Part shown: positions 1-10,489 of the stretch, piece after piece
How positions within the stretch are numbered: the first letter of the stretch is position 1
Layout: every line of letters starts with the position of its first letter
Assembly: GCF_003473485.1 (NCBI RefSeq)
Contig: NC_053048.1
Span: 32,980,755 to 33,044,754 of the forward strand
Direction of reading: 5' to 3'
Origin: Medicago truncatula
Lineage: Eukaryota; Streptophyta; Magnoliopsida; Fabales; Fabaceae
DNA: 64,000 nucleotides
The notes under the pieces: model-generated
What the model saw: only the letters and a program-made list of their open reading frames with translations
Told to the model about the DNA's origin: nothing
The model's database searches: none
Position numbers and translations under genes: made by a program

Positions 1-279
1 TATCTTGTATCCAGACTTCACAGCTAGTGAGTCTCGCCTCTCACGAGATAAGCTTTAGCACTGTTTTCTAATTGGTAGAGATTTTTTTTTTTCGAAAGAT
101 CTAATTGGTCGAGAATGTCAAGTAGTTGTAAATTAAAGCGTATATTCTTCACTACACATTAAAGTGTTTTGAAATTCGTGCTTCATTCATGTGGATATGT
201 TCTACGGTAGGAAGGACATATTATTTTTGGTAGCTAAATGACGGAAGAAGCTGATACCAAATGCTTATTATATATATTA

Positions 280-455
280 GGGAAATGTTAACAAGTGCTT
301 CTAGGGTACTCTTTAAACACTTTAAATAGTAAGTTTTTAATGAAAAATTGTATATTCAATGCATTGGAAACTATAAACGTTAACTTTTTGAAAGAATAAT
401 TGCTAAATTTAGTATCCTTAAAAAATGTCCCAAGACATTCGTTACCAACACCCTA
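280..455. mobile_element. Possible MITE inside the orphaned promoter
   Basis: The ends are imperfectly inverted: 'agggaaatgttaacaagtgc' on the left, and 'gttaccaacaccct' on the right. They sit between two halves of an AT-rich 'tatatata' tract that is uninterrupted in the intact UGT promoters. Related 'gttaac...cccttaag' sequence also occurs near 2355-2520. The target duplication is ambiguous because the site is TA-rich, so the superfamily is not assigned. Confidence 0.4.
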
Positions 456-659
456 TATATTATGCACATGAAAGTGTTTTGAAAATCGTGCTACCTTTGT
501 CTCGATCTGTTATACTTTAGGAAGGAAAGATTGTTTATGGTACCTACCCTTAAATGGGACCGAAGAGGCTGATACCAAATGCTTATATAACGGAAACCTG
601 ATATACCAAAGAGGCTGTTATACCAAATGCTGATAACGGAAACCTGATAGCAGGTGGCC

Positions 660-805
660 CAACGGATCTTGGAGGAGGCTCTGATACCATCTTAGAAATT
701 GTGGTTGGGTCTAACACAACCCCACAATACCGACTTGTGAGGTGAGGATTGCCCCCACTTATAAACACATTGTCAGACCATGTCCTATCCGATGTCGGAC
801 TCTTA
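660..805. repeat. Unassigned dispersed-repeat-like sequence
   Basis: This sequence is richer in GC than its surroundings, contains 'ggctctgataccatcttag', and ends 'gtcggactcttaacac', where it joins the UGT remnant directly. It resembles sequence seen repeatedly in legume intergenic DNA, but I cannot name its family from this window. It carries no coding signal. Confidence 0.35.
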
Positions 806-960
806 ACACATGTCAATGCTTCAACATTCCAAAAAGCCATAGAGAGTGACTTCAATTCAGCATACCCTATTAAAACCCAACTTCTTCAATTCCCTTCAAC
901 TTAAGTTGGTCTCCCTGATGGTGTTGAAAACATGAAAGATGGAACTTCATTTGAAATACA
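806..960 (+). pseudogene. UGT73-type glycosyltransferase remnant
   Basis: One plus-strand frame reads about 50 codons matching residues 45-95 of the intact UGTs. It includes the sense of THANAS, FQK, KTQLLQFPS, VGLPDGVEN and GTS. An in-frame TAA interrupts it at the position just before VGLP. Neither the catalytic His region nor the PSPG sugar-donor box is present, so it cannot encode an enzyme. It lies downstream of an orphaned UGT-like promoter and marks an additional former member of the array. Confidence 0.85.
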
Positions 961-1354
961 AAGGGGTCACACAGACTATATTTAGTTAACTTAAATTTTT
1001 TAGAATGGTACAAAGGAGTATACACATTAAGGTGTGAACCTATCATTGAACTAAAAAATATGTCATTATTTCAATTATTAATCTTTGATTACAAAAGATA
1101 AAACAAACAAAAAATGTAAATACAAAAAGATATTCAAAACAAACCTAAAAGAAAGCTAAGTTTTGTGTTGAGGTATTTGCTATTTCAATCCATAGGCAAT
1201 TCATCTTTTTTTTTATTCCAACTTTTATTTTTATTTTTTTTTCTTCCAAACGACACAAATGACACAGTTCATGAGCATGGGCATGCAAGTAAACCATTAA
1301 CCAAGCCAACCAACTCTCTCACATGCATATAAGCGGTCATCTCTCTGACGTTCA
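961..1354. other. Intergenic, no gene seen
   Basis: AT-rich sequence with T-tracts near 1207-1245. No coding frame, RNA gene or terminal-repeat structure was recognised. Confidence 0.6.
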
Positions 1355-2005
1355 TCTAGGAGCGGGTAGCAGAGCGGCTAGTCTCTCTCCTATCTTGGCT
1401 TTGGTCTGGAAGAGTTGGGCTCCCCCCAAGGTTCGTATCTTTTCATGACAACTACTCCTTGATAGGATTCCTACTAGGATGAACCTCTTGAGACACGGTG
1501 TGCTAAGAGATCAAGAGGCTTCTTTGTGTGTATTTTGTGGTGCGGAGGCGGAGACTGTTAGTCACTTTTTTGTTACTTGTACGGTTGCGTTGAGGGTTTG
1601 GTATGATATTTTTAGATGGCTTGGTTAGGAGTTACTCCTTCCTAGGGATTTGTTAGGTCTTTTTGAGGGGTGTTGTGTGTTTCCTAGGAGAGAGTATTAG
1701 GTGTGGTTTTTTGTTGATCTGGCACTCGGTGATGTGGTACATCTGGTCTGCTCGTATTGATCTGGTGTTCTCTGCTAGGATATTGGATGTAGAGCAATTG
1801 GTTGATAAAATCCAGTTTACATCTTGGCACTAGTTTTATGAGAGTCACTCTGGTCATCCCTGTTCCCATTATGAGTGGGTGGCGGAACCATCTATCTGTT
1901 AGGACCGATAGGTTTCTGGGGAGGAGTTTTGCTTGGTTCTGGGTTTGTTTTGTTTTCTTTGCAACTTTTCTTGGGGTAGTTGGATGCACATCACTTTAAA
2001 ATGAA
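1355..2005 (+). mobile_element. Degenerate L1-type LINE 3' end (zf-RVT region)
   Basis: Broken plus-strand frames spell the zinc-binding region found after the reverse transcriptase of plant LINEs. Visible parts are WAPPKV, a DRIPTRMNLLRHG-like stretch, CVFCGAEAETVSHFFVTC with its Cys/His pattern, and VW(Y)DIFRWLG. Stops and frame changes follow, and the sequence runs out in an A-rich tail ('aaaatgaaaattaa'). No reverse-transcriptase core precedes it, so it is a 5'-truncated dead copy. A short open frame at 1802-1999 is part of this debris. Confidence 0.75.
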
Positions 2006-2589
2006 AATTAATTTAATGCACATCACTTTAATTTTCGAGACTCTAGATTTCAAGTCGTACTATTTGTCAGCTTCATAAGCTCCTAATTTTAGAATTGATT
2101 AATCAAAATAAAAAACCTTTAAAAAATATTAAAGTCGGTGACTATGTTAGATCCTCTTTTAGTTTGGTCATATAAAAAATAAAAAATAGTGATTATTATA
2201 TGTTTGTTTATTATGTTGAACAATTAAATATTTATATTATGTTCAAAAAATGTCAAAATTATATTCATTAGGGATCAAAAATAAAACAAAAAATATTTTG
2301 AGGATGAAAACATCTCATTTTATTTTTTAGGGATTAAAATAAAAAAAAAGTCTTGCTTACCGGTGCCTTAAGGGCAATGGTTAAGAAATCCAAAAGTAGA
2401 AGTTTTGTTTTGGAAACGTAATATGTTACATTTGATCAAATAATAATTATACTACTTTTTATTAAAAAGTTACTTGTTTTAGTTGCTTAACCGATACCCT
2501 TAAGACATTGGTTAACATTCTTCTTAAAAAACACGTTTGTGGAAAAGAAATTTAACATGCACATTTTGGTACCAAACACTTCATGATAC
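2006..2589. other. AT-rich intergenic sequence
   Basis: No gene was seen. Sequences near 2355-2385 and 2480-2515 ('cttaagggcaatggttaag' and 'acccttaagacattggttaac') are similar to each other in places and to the possible MITE at 280-455. They may be ends of a decayed small element. Confidence 0.4.
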
Positions 2590-2783
2590 TCGTGAGTCTC
2601 GCCTCTCACGTGATAAATTGCTGGATGGACGTTTTTCTGATTTTTTAATTGGTATCTACCTTAAATGACGGAAGAGGCTGATACCAAATGCTTAATATAT
2701 ATATATAAGCACATGAAACTGATGTTCATTTATTGGAACCTACCCTTAAATATCAATTCTCCTAGTAATAGAACCAAGCAACA
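2590..2783 (+). promoter_or_regulatory. Promoter and 5' leader of UGT1
   Basis: The region shares blocks with the UGT2 upstream region, including 'ggctgataccaaatgctta' and 'gaaccaagcaacaatgg'. A strong TATA tract (TATATATATATAA, 2696-2708) lies about 75 bp before the ATG. That places the start of transcription close to the ATG and leaves a short leader. Confidence 0.65.
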
Positions 2784-4280
2784 ATGGAATCTCAACAATC
2801 CCATAACAAACTTCATGTTGTTTTTCTTCCATATCCAGCTATTGGCCATATGAACCCTATGATTGACACTGCAAGACTATTTGCAAAGCATGGTGTTAAT
2901 GTTACCATCATACTTACACATGCCAATGCTTCAAGGTTCCAAAAATCCATAGATAGTGATGTCAGTTTAGGATACTCCATCAAAACTCAACTTCTTCAGT
3001 TCCCTTCTGCTCAAGTTGGTCTCCCTGAAGGTATTGAAAACATGAACGATGCCACTTCACGAGAAATGCTTAGTAAAGTCACTCGTGGAGTATGGATGCT
3101 CAAAGATTCTTTTGAAGTTCTGTTTAAAGATCTTCAACCAGATTGTATAGTCACTGATATGATGTATCCTTGGACTGTGGAATCAGCTGCAAAACTAAAT
3201 ATTCCAAGGATTCACTTTTGCAGCTCAAGCTACTTCTCCGACTGTGGAATTTATTTTGTTAGAAAATATAAACCCCATTATAATTTAGTTTCTGATACAC
3301 AGAAATTTACAATTCCTTGTTTACCTCATACAGTTGAGATGACCCGTCTTCAACTTTGTGACTGGGAAAGGGAAACCAATGTTATGACGGCCATTTTTGA
3401 ACCAAATTATGTATCAGCGGAAAGAAGCTATGGGTCACTATACAACAGTTTTCATGAACTTGAAAGTGATTATGAGAATCTTAGTAAAACTACAATCGGA
3501 ATCAAATCATGGAGTGTCGGACCAGTTTCAGCCTGGGCTAACAAGGATGATAAAAGAAAGGCGAATAGGGGACACACGGAGAAAAGCATAGGAAAACAGA
3601 CAGAATTGCTAAATTGGCTTAACCTGAAGCAAAATGAGTCTGTATTGTATGTAAGTTTTGGCAGCCAGACTAGGTTTCCTCATGCTCAGCTTGTAGAAAT
3701 TGCTCACGGGCTTGAAAATTCAGGTCATAATTTTATCTGGGTTATAAAAAAAGATGATAAAGTTGAGGATGGAGAAGGTTTCCTGCAAGAATTTGAGGAA
3801 AGGATGAAAGAAAGCAACAAGGGCTATATCATATGGGACTGGGCACCGCAACTTCTGATATTGGATCACCCAGCAACAAGAGGAATTGTGACTCACTGTG
3901 GTTGGAACTCAATTCTTGAAAGCTTGAATTCTGGTTTGCCAATGATTACGTGGCCAGTGTCTTCTGAGCAATTTTACAATGAGAAGTTGCTTGTTGATGT
4001 TTTAAAGATAGGGGTCCCAGCAGGAGCAAAAGTAAACAAGTTCTGGATGAACATTACAGTAGATGAAATGGTGAGAAGGGAAGAGATTACAAAGGCTGTT
4101 GAGATTTTGATGGGAAGTGGCCAAGAGAGCAAAGAAATGAGGATGAGAGCAAAGAAACTTGGTGATGCTGCCAAAAGGACTATAGAGGAGGGTGGAGATT
4201 CTTACAACAACTTGATTCAGTTGATTGATGAGCTGAAATCGTTGAAGAAATCTAAAACGCTTGATGAGAAAGCAGATTAG
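2784..4280 (+). CDS. UDP-glycosyltransferase, UGT73 type (UGT1)
   Basis: An intronless family 1 glycosyltransferase of 498 residues, a normal length for the family. The N-terminal acceptor domain has the catalytic His22 in GHMNPM and its partner Asp125 in IVTDM. The C-terminal domain carries the 44-residue PSPG UDP-sugar box at 353-396 (WAPQ to EQ), with HCGWNS at 371-376. The box ends in Gln, which in this family usually goes with UDP-glucose. Overall it resembles soyasapogenol glycosyltransferases, so a cytosolic role in triterpene saponin decoration is plausible but unproven. Oddities are Arg366 where the sister genes have Gly (HPATRG), Asp352 for Asn before WAPQ, and SSEQ in place of FAEQ. 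Against UGT2 there are 15 differences in residues 11-183. The ATG follows 'ccaagcaaca', as in UGT2. Confidence 0.93.
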   Translation: MESQQSHNKLHVVFLPYPAIGHMNPMIDTARLFAKHGVNVTIILTHANASRFQKSIDSDVSLGYSIKTQLLQFPSAQVGLPEGIENMNDATSREMLSKVTRGVWMLKDSFEVLFKDLQPDCIVTDMMYPWTVESAAKLNIPRIHFCSSSYFSDCGIYFVRKYKPHYNLVSDTQKFTIPCLPHTVEMTRLQLCDWERETNVMTAIFEPNYVSAERSYGSLYNSFHELESDYENLSKTTIGIKSWSVGPVSAWANKDDKRKANRGHTEKSIGKQTELLNWLNLKQNESVLYVSFGSQTRFPHAQLVEIAHGLENSGHNFIWVIKKDDKVEDGEGFLQEFEERMKESNKGYIIWDWAPQLLILDHPATRGIVTHCGWNSILESLNSGLPMITWPVSSEQFYNEKLLVDVLKIGVPAGAKVNKFWMNITVDEMVRREEITKAVEILMGSGQESKEMRMRAKKLGDAAKRTIEEGGDSYNNLIQLIDELKSLKKSKTLDEKAD

Positions 4281-4771
4281 ACGATTCAGATGAAGATGAT
4301 GTAATCTTTGTACTTTAGGAGGTGTAGCATGATGAAACACCATCATCCAACTATTTTTCTCGAGCTATTTCTTGCTGCTTTTTGTAATTCAATAACATGA
4401 AACAACATCGGATTCTAAATGTTGTTGTTGGTGTGTGTTCTAAACATTAACATTTCAGTTAGCATCGAGTAGTGTACTGTTGTAATTTTTTAAAATTTTC
4501 ATCGAAGATTTGAAATTTAATTGAAGTTTTCATTAACCAAGAAAATATATGATGGTTGCAAAATTTTCACATGCATAATTAAATTATATTGAATGTTCTT
4601 TACGTCTAAGCATTGACCGAATCAAAGAAGCATTCAGTTCCTTCCTTGTACTACAGACTACAACAATGCTGCTGCTTATTGTTTATACATGAATGTTATC
4701 AATTGTTAGTACCCTTAAGGCCCTTATTAGCAAGACCCATAAATATAAACCTTATCATATTTTCTACAGAA
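4281..4771. repeat. 3' flank of UGT1, copy A of a shared segment
   Basis: Contains the likely 3' untranslated region of UGT1. The block near 4628-4690 ('ttccttccttgtacta' and following) recurs downstream of UGT2 near 13130 and near 18040. This shows that the duplicated unit extended beyond the coding sequence. Confidence 0.6.
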
Positions 4772-5258
4772 TGTCTTGAAAATTTATATATTTTTTTCTT
4801 ATCCTTATCTCAAAAGATATTAAAGGCAAACACTTGACGGTTAACTTTAATACTTTAAGCTCTACAATCTTGGCTTTTTATTTTTTTGAAAAAACCCATG
4901 TATTTTATTAACGAACTATTCAACCTAGAAGGTGTACCATGAATAGAACATGAGTACAAAACAGAATAACAAAATAAACAACTTATCTTGACATATTTGA
5001 TTATGCAAATAATTGATCCGCTAGTTGTTTTTATAATCCTATTAATCATCAAAGAAATTAAAAGAAACACTAAAAAAAACCAAGAGGTACCTGCAACATA
5101 AAAGAAACACTAAAAAAAAAACAAGAGGTACCTGCAACATTTTGCTAACATTGTATGCTATGTTTCTTTGTTTTGTCTTCTATAACCGTTAAGTGTTAGC
5201 CTTTAATATCTTTTGAGACAAGGATAAGAAAAAAATATATAAATTTTCAAGTTCGGGG
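4772..5258. repeat. Inverted repeat with about 75-bp arms
   Basis: The left arm (about 4772-4844) contains 'cttgaaaatttatatattt' followed by 'ctcaaaagatattaaaggc'. The right arm (about 5180-5258) is its near-perfect reverse complement, ending 'tttcaagttcg'. The loop is about 335 bp and holds a head-to-tail pair of about 37-bp units ('aagaaacactaaaaaaa' to 'gaggtacctgcaacat') near 5063-5140. This may be a foldback or MULE-derived element. No transposase is present. Confidence 0.55.
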
Positions 5259-5420
5259 GGCATTTTGCTAAATGTCATGTTGACTAACAGAAGAATTTGA
5301 CGGAGGGGGTAAATTGATTAACGTTGTGCAATTTCAGGAGGATAATTGAAGTTTTGTTAATTTCAGGGAAGGTAATTATCAAAATTTACTATTTCAGTGG
5401 GTAATTGCCTAATTACTCAT
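5259..5420. mobile_element. One-sided fragment of a MULE-type MITE
   Basis: The sequence runs from 'gggggcattttgctaaatg' through 'gacggagggggtaaattga' to 'ctaattactc'. It closely matches the right terminal inverted repeat of the complete element at 58591-59466. The matching left arm is absent here, so this is a truncated or rearranged copy joined to the inverted repeat at 4772-5258. Confidence 0.6.
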
Positions 5421-6051
5421 TATCGAAAAGGAACATAATTGTCTAATGTTGACTACTTAATAATTAACACTAATTGAGATTGAAAACAAACAATTTGAAA
5501 ATAAACAAATTTGTTCCCAATTAGAGAGAAGAACAAAAGAAGAGAAGTTATTAAAGGGAGAAGAACATAGAAGTATAGCATTAGAGAGAAGAGAAACAAA
5601 GTAGAACTCATTGGAGATGTTGAAGGGGGAAATCCGTGATGATGATGTTGAGATTGAGGCAATCGGTGGTAATGGTCAAAAGAGAGAATAACGATTTGTT
5701 AGTGGTGATGAGAAACCCTACTTTTTTGGGGTTGGAAGAGACAATCTATTTTTTGATAACGCTGCCAGAAGTATCGGTGTCGTAATATAAGTTAGCCATA
5801 TCGGAGTATAAGTTAGCCGTACCTAACACGATCGATCTTTTATTTTCAACAAAATAAATATCAATCGCCCGATACTTCTCCCGTATCGGTGTCGAATTCT
5901 TCACCATCTTCAGAGTATCGACGCTTCACAGATTTGGAGCAACAATGATGGGATATTCCTCTTCAAATTAAATAGAGATTTTGCTTCCTTCTAAATAAGC
6001 TAGACTCGCTGAATGGTATTCTTGTGCTTCTATTGGTTACATATAAGGACA
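5421..6051. other. Intergenic sequence, partly shared with 18920-18990
   Basis: No gene is supported. The stretch just before 6052 ('gtattcttgtgcttctat', then 'ggacataggtaaag') matches 'gtattcttgtgcttatg', then 'ggacacagggaaag', near 18925-18985. The UGT 3'-flank duplication therefore reaches this far. Confidence 0.5.
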
Positions 6052-6060
6052 TAGGTAAAG

Positions 6061-7201
6061 GGTACCATTTAACCTGGGAAAGGGGAGTAGTTTTCCATCA
6101 TGGGAAAGTTTTGTTTTGCCCATGAGATTGAAGAGGAGTACTGATCTTATCATGGTCTGTCTGTATTATATTTTTTTTCTCTTTCATACTATGTTGAACC
6201 CCCCCCCCCCCCCCCCCATCATGTTGCAAAACTATCATAGGAGAGCATAAATCATATTATCTTAAATTATTTGATTGCTCTTCAATTATAAATAAATGAA
6301 CTAAAAAGTGCTATGGCGTTGAACATTTCAAAAACTGAAACAGGGTCAATTGAACTCCAAGAAATGGATACAAGTGTGCTTCCAAGAGTGAAGAACACAC
6401 TAGTCTTGCAAATAAAATATATATTGCCATCGATAATTCAATATTGGTGCAGATCTAACAATATTAGTTCAACTTTTAGCATAAGTTCATTTAACATGCA
6501 CATCACCCCACTGCATCTCCTCTTCAACTATTTGAAACCTTCATAAATTATGTTTTGCTATCATGAATCAAACACTTCAAGATCACTAGCATGCTTTAAA
6601 ATAAATTGGATCTGAAAAATGAAAAAGAAATTGGATCTAGACTAGTTTTCCTCACCTCAAAAGAAAAAGAAATTGTATCTGGAAAACGAAAATAGACGAG
6701 AAAAGTTTTTGATCTAGAAAGAACAACAACATTCATCACCTTAACAGACTGGAAAATGAAAATAGAACAGAGAAAAAGTTATTTCATTCATAGATTTAGG
6801 CATGTACTCCGGCGGCAGTAGGACGGCGACGATGGGCAGTGGTGGTAACCACCGTCCTTCTTCATCTTTATTTTTGTCGAATCTGGTGACCTGAACTCCT
6901 TGAAGGTTGTTGGTGGTGGTGAGTAAAGAGAGGACAAGGGCGTTCAAGGGAGGATGAGGACGGTGATTGAAGTCGATGACAAGAAGAGTGGGGATGGACG
7001 TAGATTTGAGACGGTGGGTGTGGTGCTATTTCTGGTGGTGAAGAGTGGGAATGGAGGAGAGAGAAGACTGGTAGGAGAGTGTGTAAAAAATATCTATTGT
7101 TAACAGTCTATGATAATACCATGTTCTCCATTTGATATAATAGCCAAAATCAACTTTCCTATGGTGGGAAACTAGTCCCCTTTTCCAGGTTAAACGACAC
7201 C
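6061..7201. mobile_element. Mutator-like non-autonomous element, 1141 bp
   Basis: The terminal inverted repeats are about 55 bp: left 'ggtaccatttaacctggga', and right, read inverted, 'ggtgtcgtttaacctggaa'. A perfect 9-bp duplication TAGGTAAAG flanks the element at 6052-6060 and 7202-7210. Long inverted repeats with a 9-bp duplication are the Mutator hallmark. No transposase frame is visible inside. The paralogous sequence near 18985 lacks the insert and looks like an empty site. Confidence 0.82.
6199..6217 (+). repeat. C19 homopolymer
   Basis: An uninterrupted run of 19 cytosines inside the Mutator-like element. The G-rich complement is prone to slippage, so the length may be an assembly estimate. 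Confidence 0.9.
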
Positions 7202-7210
7202 TAGGTAAAG

Positions 7211-7582
7211 ATATAGAGCCCGTTTGTTATAGGTTTTTTCAGGGAAAAATCACTTTTTAAAAAAGAAAATAATCACTTTTAAGAGTTTTGCATCCGTTTG
7301 TTACAACATTTTGAAAAAATCAAAATCTAAAAATAATCTAAAAACAGCTTCAAATGAGAAGCCTGTTAAGAGAAGCTTCTCAAAAAATAGATTTTTTTTA
7401 GAGGAGAGAGAAAATAGGGTTTAAAAGATTAAACTAATTTTGTAACAAAAAATCTCTTTTATAAAGTTGTATCCAAACAAATTAGATTATTTGTTTACAA
7501 AAAGTGTTTTTTATTATGGTAAACAAACGCAAAATAGATTCTGATTTTTTATAAAATCTCTAAAATATAATCTCTAAATTAT
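7211..7582. other. AT-rich sequence, possible decayed MITE
   Basis: No gene was seen. The motifs 'gcccgtttgttata' near 7218 and 'ggtaaacaaacgc' near 7519 are inverted relative to each other and could be ends of a small hAT-type MITE. No clean target duplication was found. Confidence 0.3.
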
Positions 7583-7812
7583 CACTACAGGAATTTTGCA
7601 TTTTAGTGGCAGAATTAAACCCTCAGTAATGCCAAAAATCCCTCAGTACCACACATTACTGGCAAATTGGTGTCCCTCAGTAATACTGGCGTCAATAATG
7701 TTACTGGCGGAATTTTTCCTCAGTAATAGAGAGGTAGTTTTGACAAAGCATTACTGATGGATTATTCCTTCAGTAATTACTGGCAGAATAATCCTTTTTT
7801 GGGTAATTATTT
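7583..7812 (+). mobile_element. CACTA-type transposon terminus
   Basis: Begins CACTACAGGAATTTTGC, the form of a CACTA (En/Spm) terminal repeat. Short subterminal motifs follow in both orientations ('ctcagtaat', 'ttactggc'), as expected of transposase-binding repeats. No opposite end (...TAGTG) was found nearby, so this is a one-ended relic. Confidence 0.6.
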
Positions 7813-9438
7813 TTTAAAAAAATTTGATTCAATTAAAAAACATCATATAATTTTAAATGTCTAATAAACATGTATTTTGTCAACTCAGCATAACACATAT
7901 GTAAATTTTTATTGTCACTTGCGACCAAAGTCCAAAAGCGAATGAATTTAAAATAATAAAGGTTGAATGATTTGTACCAAAAAAATGGGTGAATGAAAAA
8001 AATTCACATGAAAGAGAATGTCATTTTAAACTTAAATTTTAAGATAAAAAATAAACAAATGATATCCAAAAACTAAATAAACAATTTATTTATGACTTTC
8101 GAGAGAGATTTTACGTTAAGTTTGATCATCACGTTAGATAAAGAGAATTCATACAAGTGAGTTTGACACTACATTTTCACCCTAAACCTTAAGGAATTAG
8201 GTATATGTGTCAAATCACTTATACGTTGCTTTACATTTACTCATGCGTCCAATGCAGAACTCTAACACATACTTGACACATTAACATTTTTCTCTCAAAT
8301 TTGAGACTCTCCACATCCGAGATCTACCACCATGAATCAATCATGCTTTTCCATAAAGTTGAACAGGCCATGATACCATCGTTAGACCTTATGAGGGGCC
8401 AACACTGGTGTGGATCAACTAATTGAATAGAGAGCAACCAAACAAATGACAATAATAACACATCTTTACTCAATATTTTAAGTATCGCAAAATCTAAGTC
8501 GTGCTTGACAGTTTGACGCGGGTATCCATACTAGTTGTATATCAAATTGATATATATAGATTACTCCTTGTATCTCGAATATAAATAAAATATAAGTATA
8601 TATATATCTTGATTGCATAAAAAAATAGATATATTGTGTTCAAATTTTTATTAGATACATCAATCAGTTTTGTTTGACTTTTTTATTTTATTTGTGGTTA
8701 GTAGCAACAAAAAAAACATAGGAACATAAAAATCAGATTGAGATTCTCTCCATTTCATTGTCACTTCCATTTTGAGAGAAATAGACTCTTAGAATTAAAA
8801 ATACTCACTCTATCAATTAATATAGACTAATAAATTGATCTAAAAAGTATGTAACTATTACCAAAGAGTATTAATAAAGAGTATTAGTTGTAAATAGAAT
8901 AATGAATGCATCTTAAAATTTGTAGATATTTTGTATTTAGGGATGGACATTTGTAAATAATCTTATAATTAAAGACGAAGAGATTACTTAATCAAATAAA
9001 AATATTGAAATATGTTGTTAATATTCATAGTGAATATTTTATTAAAGAGTGGTATAAAGACGATAGTATTTGTTCATTTGAAAATAAATCTGAAAAATAT
9101 GTAGCAATGTTTTATAAATCTGAAAATGATAGTTTTTGAAAGTTGATTAAGATGAAATATGTAGCAATGATATATATTTATTTGATATTACAAGTTGAGT
9201 ATTTGAAAAATAACACTTTTGTGAATCATGAATCTTATATAGAGATGTGTTAAAAGGGTTATAGATGGAAAAATCACATTTTTTATGCACTCAGATGATT
9301 GTAAAGTCAGTCGCTAGATGTAGACAAAAAATTGTTTGAGAATTTGAGTAAATAATGAAGAACTAATTGGTCCTAAAGTACGATATTTTAGTTCAATCGA
9401 TCAGACACGATAATGTACCTTGCTAACTATTTATGTTA

Positions 9439-9439
<1 letters not shown>
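7813..9439. other. AT-rich intergenic DNA, no gene seen
   Basis: About 1.6 kb without a convincing coding frame, RNA gene or terminal-repeat structure. The piece at 8280-8440 is less AT-rich and has a 'gataccatcgttagacctta' motif suggestive of old repeat sequence, but it cannot be assigned. Confidence 0.5.

Positions 9440-9512
<73 letters not shown>
9440..9512. repeat. (AT)n microsatellite
   Basis: Over 60 bp of pure AT repeats from 9441, continuing imperfectly as 'tatatatatatt'. It gives a spurious Tyr-Ile repeat frame that runs into the copia relic next door. Confidence 0.95.
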
Positions 9513-9525
9513 ATTTTTTATTTTG

Positions 9526-9852
9526 TTATATTAGAAATGCAGGTTATTTGTGTCATACTAATGAGACTTTAACACTACATAAAGAAAGTCGAGAATGTGT
9601 TTGGTTGAGGTCTATGATTGAATACATAGAAGGAACTTGCAATTTTTCTTCCGAAAGAGTGAATGAAAGAATCATTTATGAATATGTTACCATGTGCATT
9701 GCTCAGTTGAAAGAAGGTGATCTTCAGAATAATGATGATATAAGCACTCAACAAATTTGTTCGTGTGATAATCTTGCAGGCCTTTCCACAAAAGTCACTC
9801 CAAGCATAATTTTTGATCAACAAATACAAAATATTGATCTTAATCGTTGATG
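9526..9852 (+). mobile_element. Ty1/copia RNase H relic
   Basis: One plus-strand frame reads sequence typical of the end of copia polyproteins: RNAGYL, then KESRECVWLRSMIEYI with GTCNFSSERV, IIYE, CIAQLKEG, and a DISTQQICSCDNLAGLSTK stretch equivalent to the usual IxxxxIRSxDNLADLFTK. The catalytic core between RNAGYL and ESREC is deleted, and some conserved residues have changed. The rest of pol is absent, so it is a dead fragment. Confidence 0.8.
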
Positions 9853-10489
9853 ACAGGTCATCTTACGTTATTCATAGCATGTTTTTCAGTCATTTTCAGT
9901 AGGTTTTAGCAGCAAAAAGGATGAGTATTAGAACAATTGTTTATGATTTCAGGATTTTTGTAATGTTTTCTATATTTGAGTTTGTAATTCTAGTTTTCCT
10001 AAAACATAGCAATTTTAGGGGGTTTTTGAAGTAATTCACGAAGAAATCATGCAAATCGGCAAATCAAAATCATCCGAAGATTTGTGAAGACTTTGGGAAG
10101 ACCAAGAATGAAGATTCAAGAGGCTTCAGGAGACTTTACAATGGAAGGAATTCTGTTCTCAGGTCCCGAGGTAAGTTATTTGGAGGAAAACACCAAACAC
10201 TACGGAAGAACGAAGAATTTGGGTTCAGAACACACACACAGATGCCTAGGGCACTCACATGCGCCTAGGGCATGGTGCAAGCAGCACTCACATGTGCCTA
10301 GGGCTTTACTTCATAACATTACTTTGTAGGTCGACAATGCGGATCGATGGCAATGACGGTTAGACCTTGTTGTTGGTTATATAGTCGGCGAAGCTTATCA
10401 GTTGCTTTCTACCACTCAACCGAGAGCTCTTTCACCTGTTTCGTAGCTGATTTGGCATAAGGAGATTCTTCTGAAGGCCTCGTTACTTG
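9853..10489. other. Unresolved repeat-like sequence
   Basis: Contains three spaced copies of 'gcctaggg' (10242-10302) within short repeats of the form 'cacatgcgcctagggcatgg'. An 81-residue open frame crosses it but matches nothing I recognise. It is probably transposon-derived. Confidence 0.35.

Larger units (their letters stand above)
1..805 (+). promoter_or_regulatory. Orphaned UGT promoter segment, internally duplicated
   Basis: This stretch resembles the DNA upstream of the two intact UGT genes at 2784 and 11221. It shares the blocks 'gtgagtctcgcctctcacg', 'aagtgttttgaaattcgtgc', 'gtacctacccttaaatggga' and 'gctgataccaaatgcttat'. The last block occurs at about 250 and again at about 568, so a promoter module of roughly 130 bp seems to be tandemly repeated. 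A shorter direct repeat, 'ataacggaaacctgata', occurs near 584 and 632. The only coding sequence left downstream is the UGT scrap at 806-960, so this is probably a dead promoter from an older tandem copy. That conclusion is inferred from visible similarity. Confidence 0.6.

Noticed and set aside
3974..4346. Antisense open frames within the UGT genes (also near 12420, 21444 and 59900)
   Set aside because: They recur at the same place in every UGT copy and follow the codon structure of the sense gene; no independent signal.
7215..7530. MITE with CGTTTGTT-type ends
   Set aside because: The inverted match is short and no clean target duplication was found, so it was kept only as a low-confidence note.
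9413..9525. Tyr-Ile repeat protein start
   Set aside because: Translation of an (AT)n microsatellite. The homologous part begins only at the copia relic near 9526.
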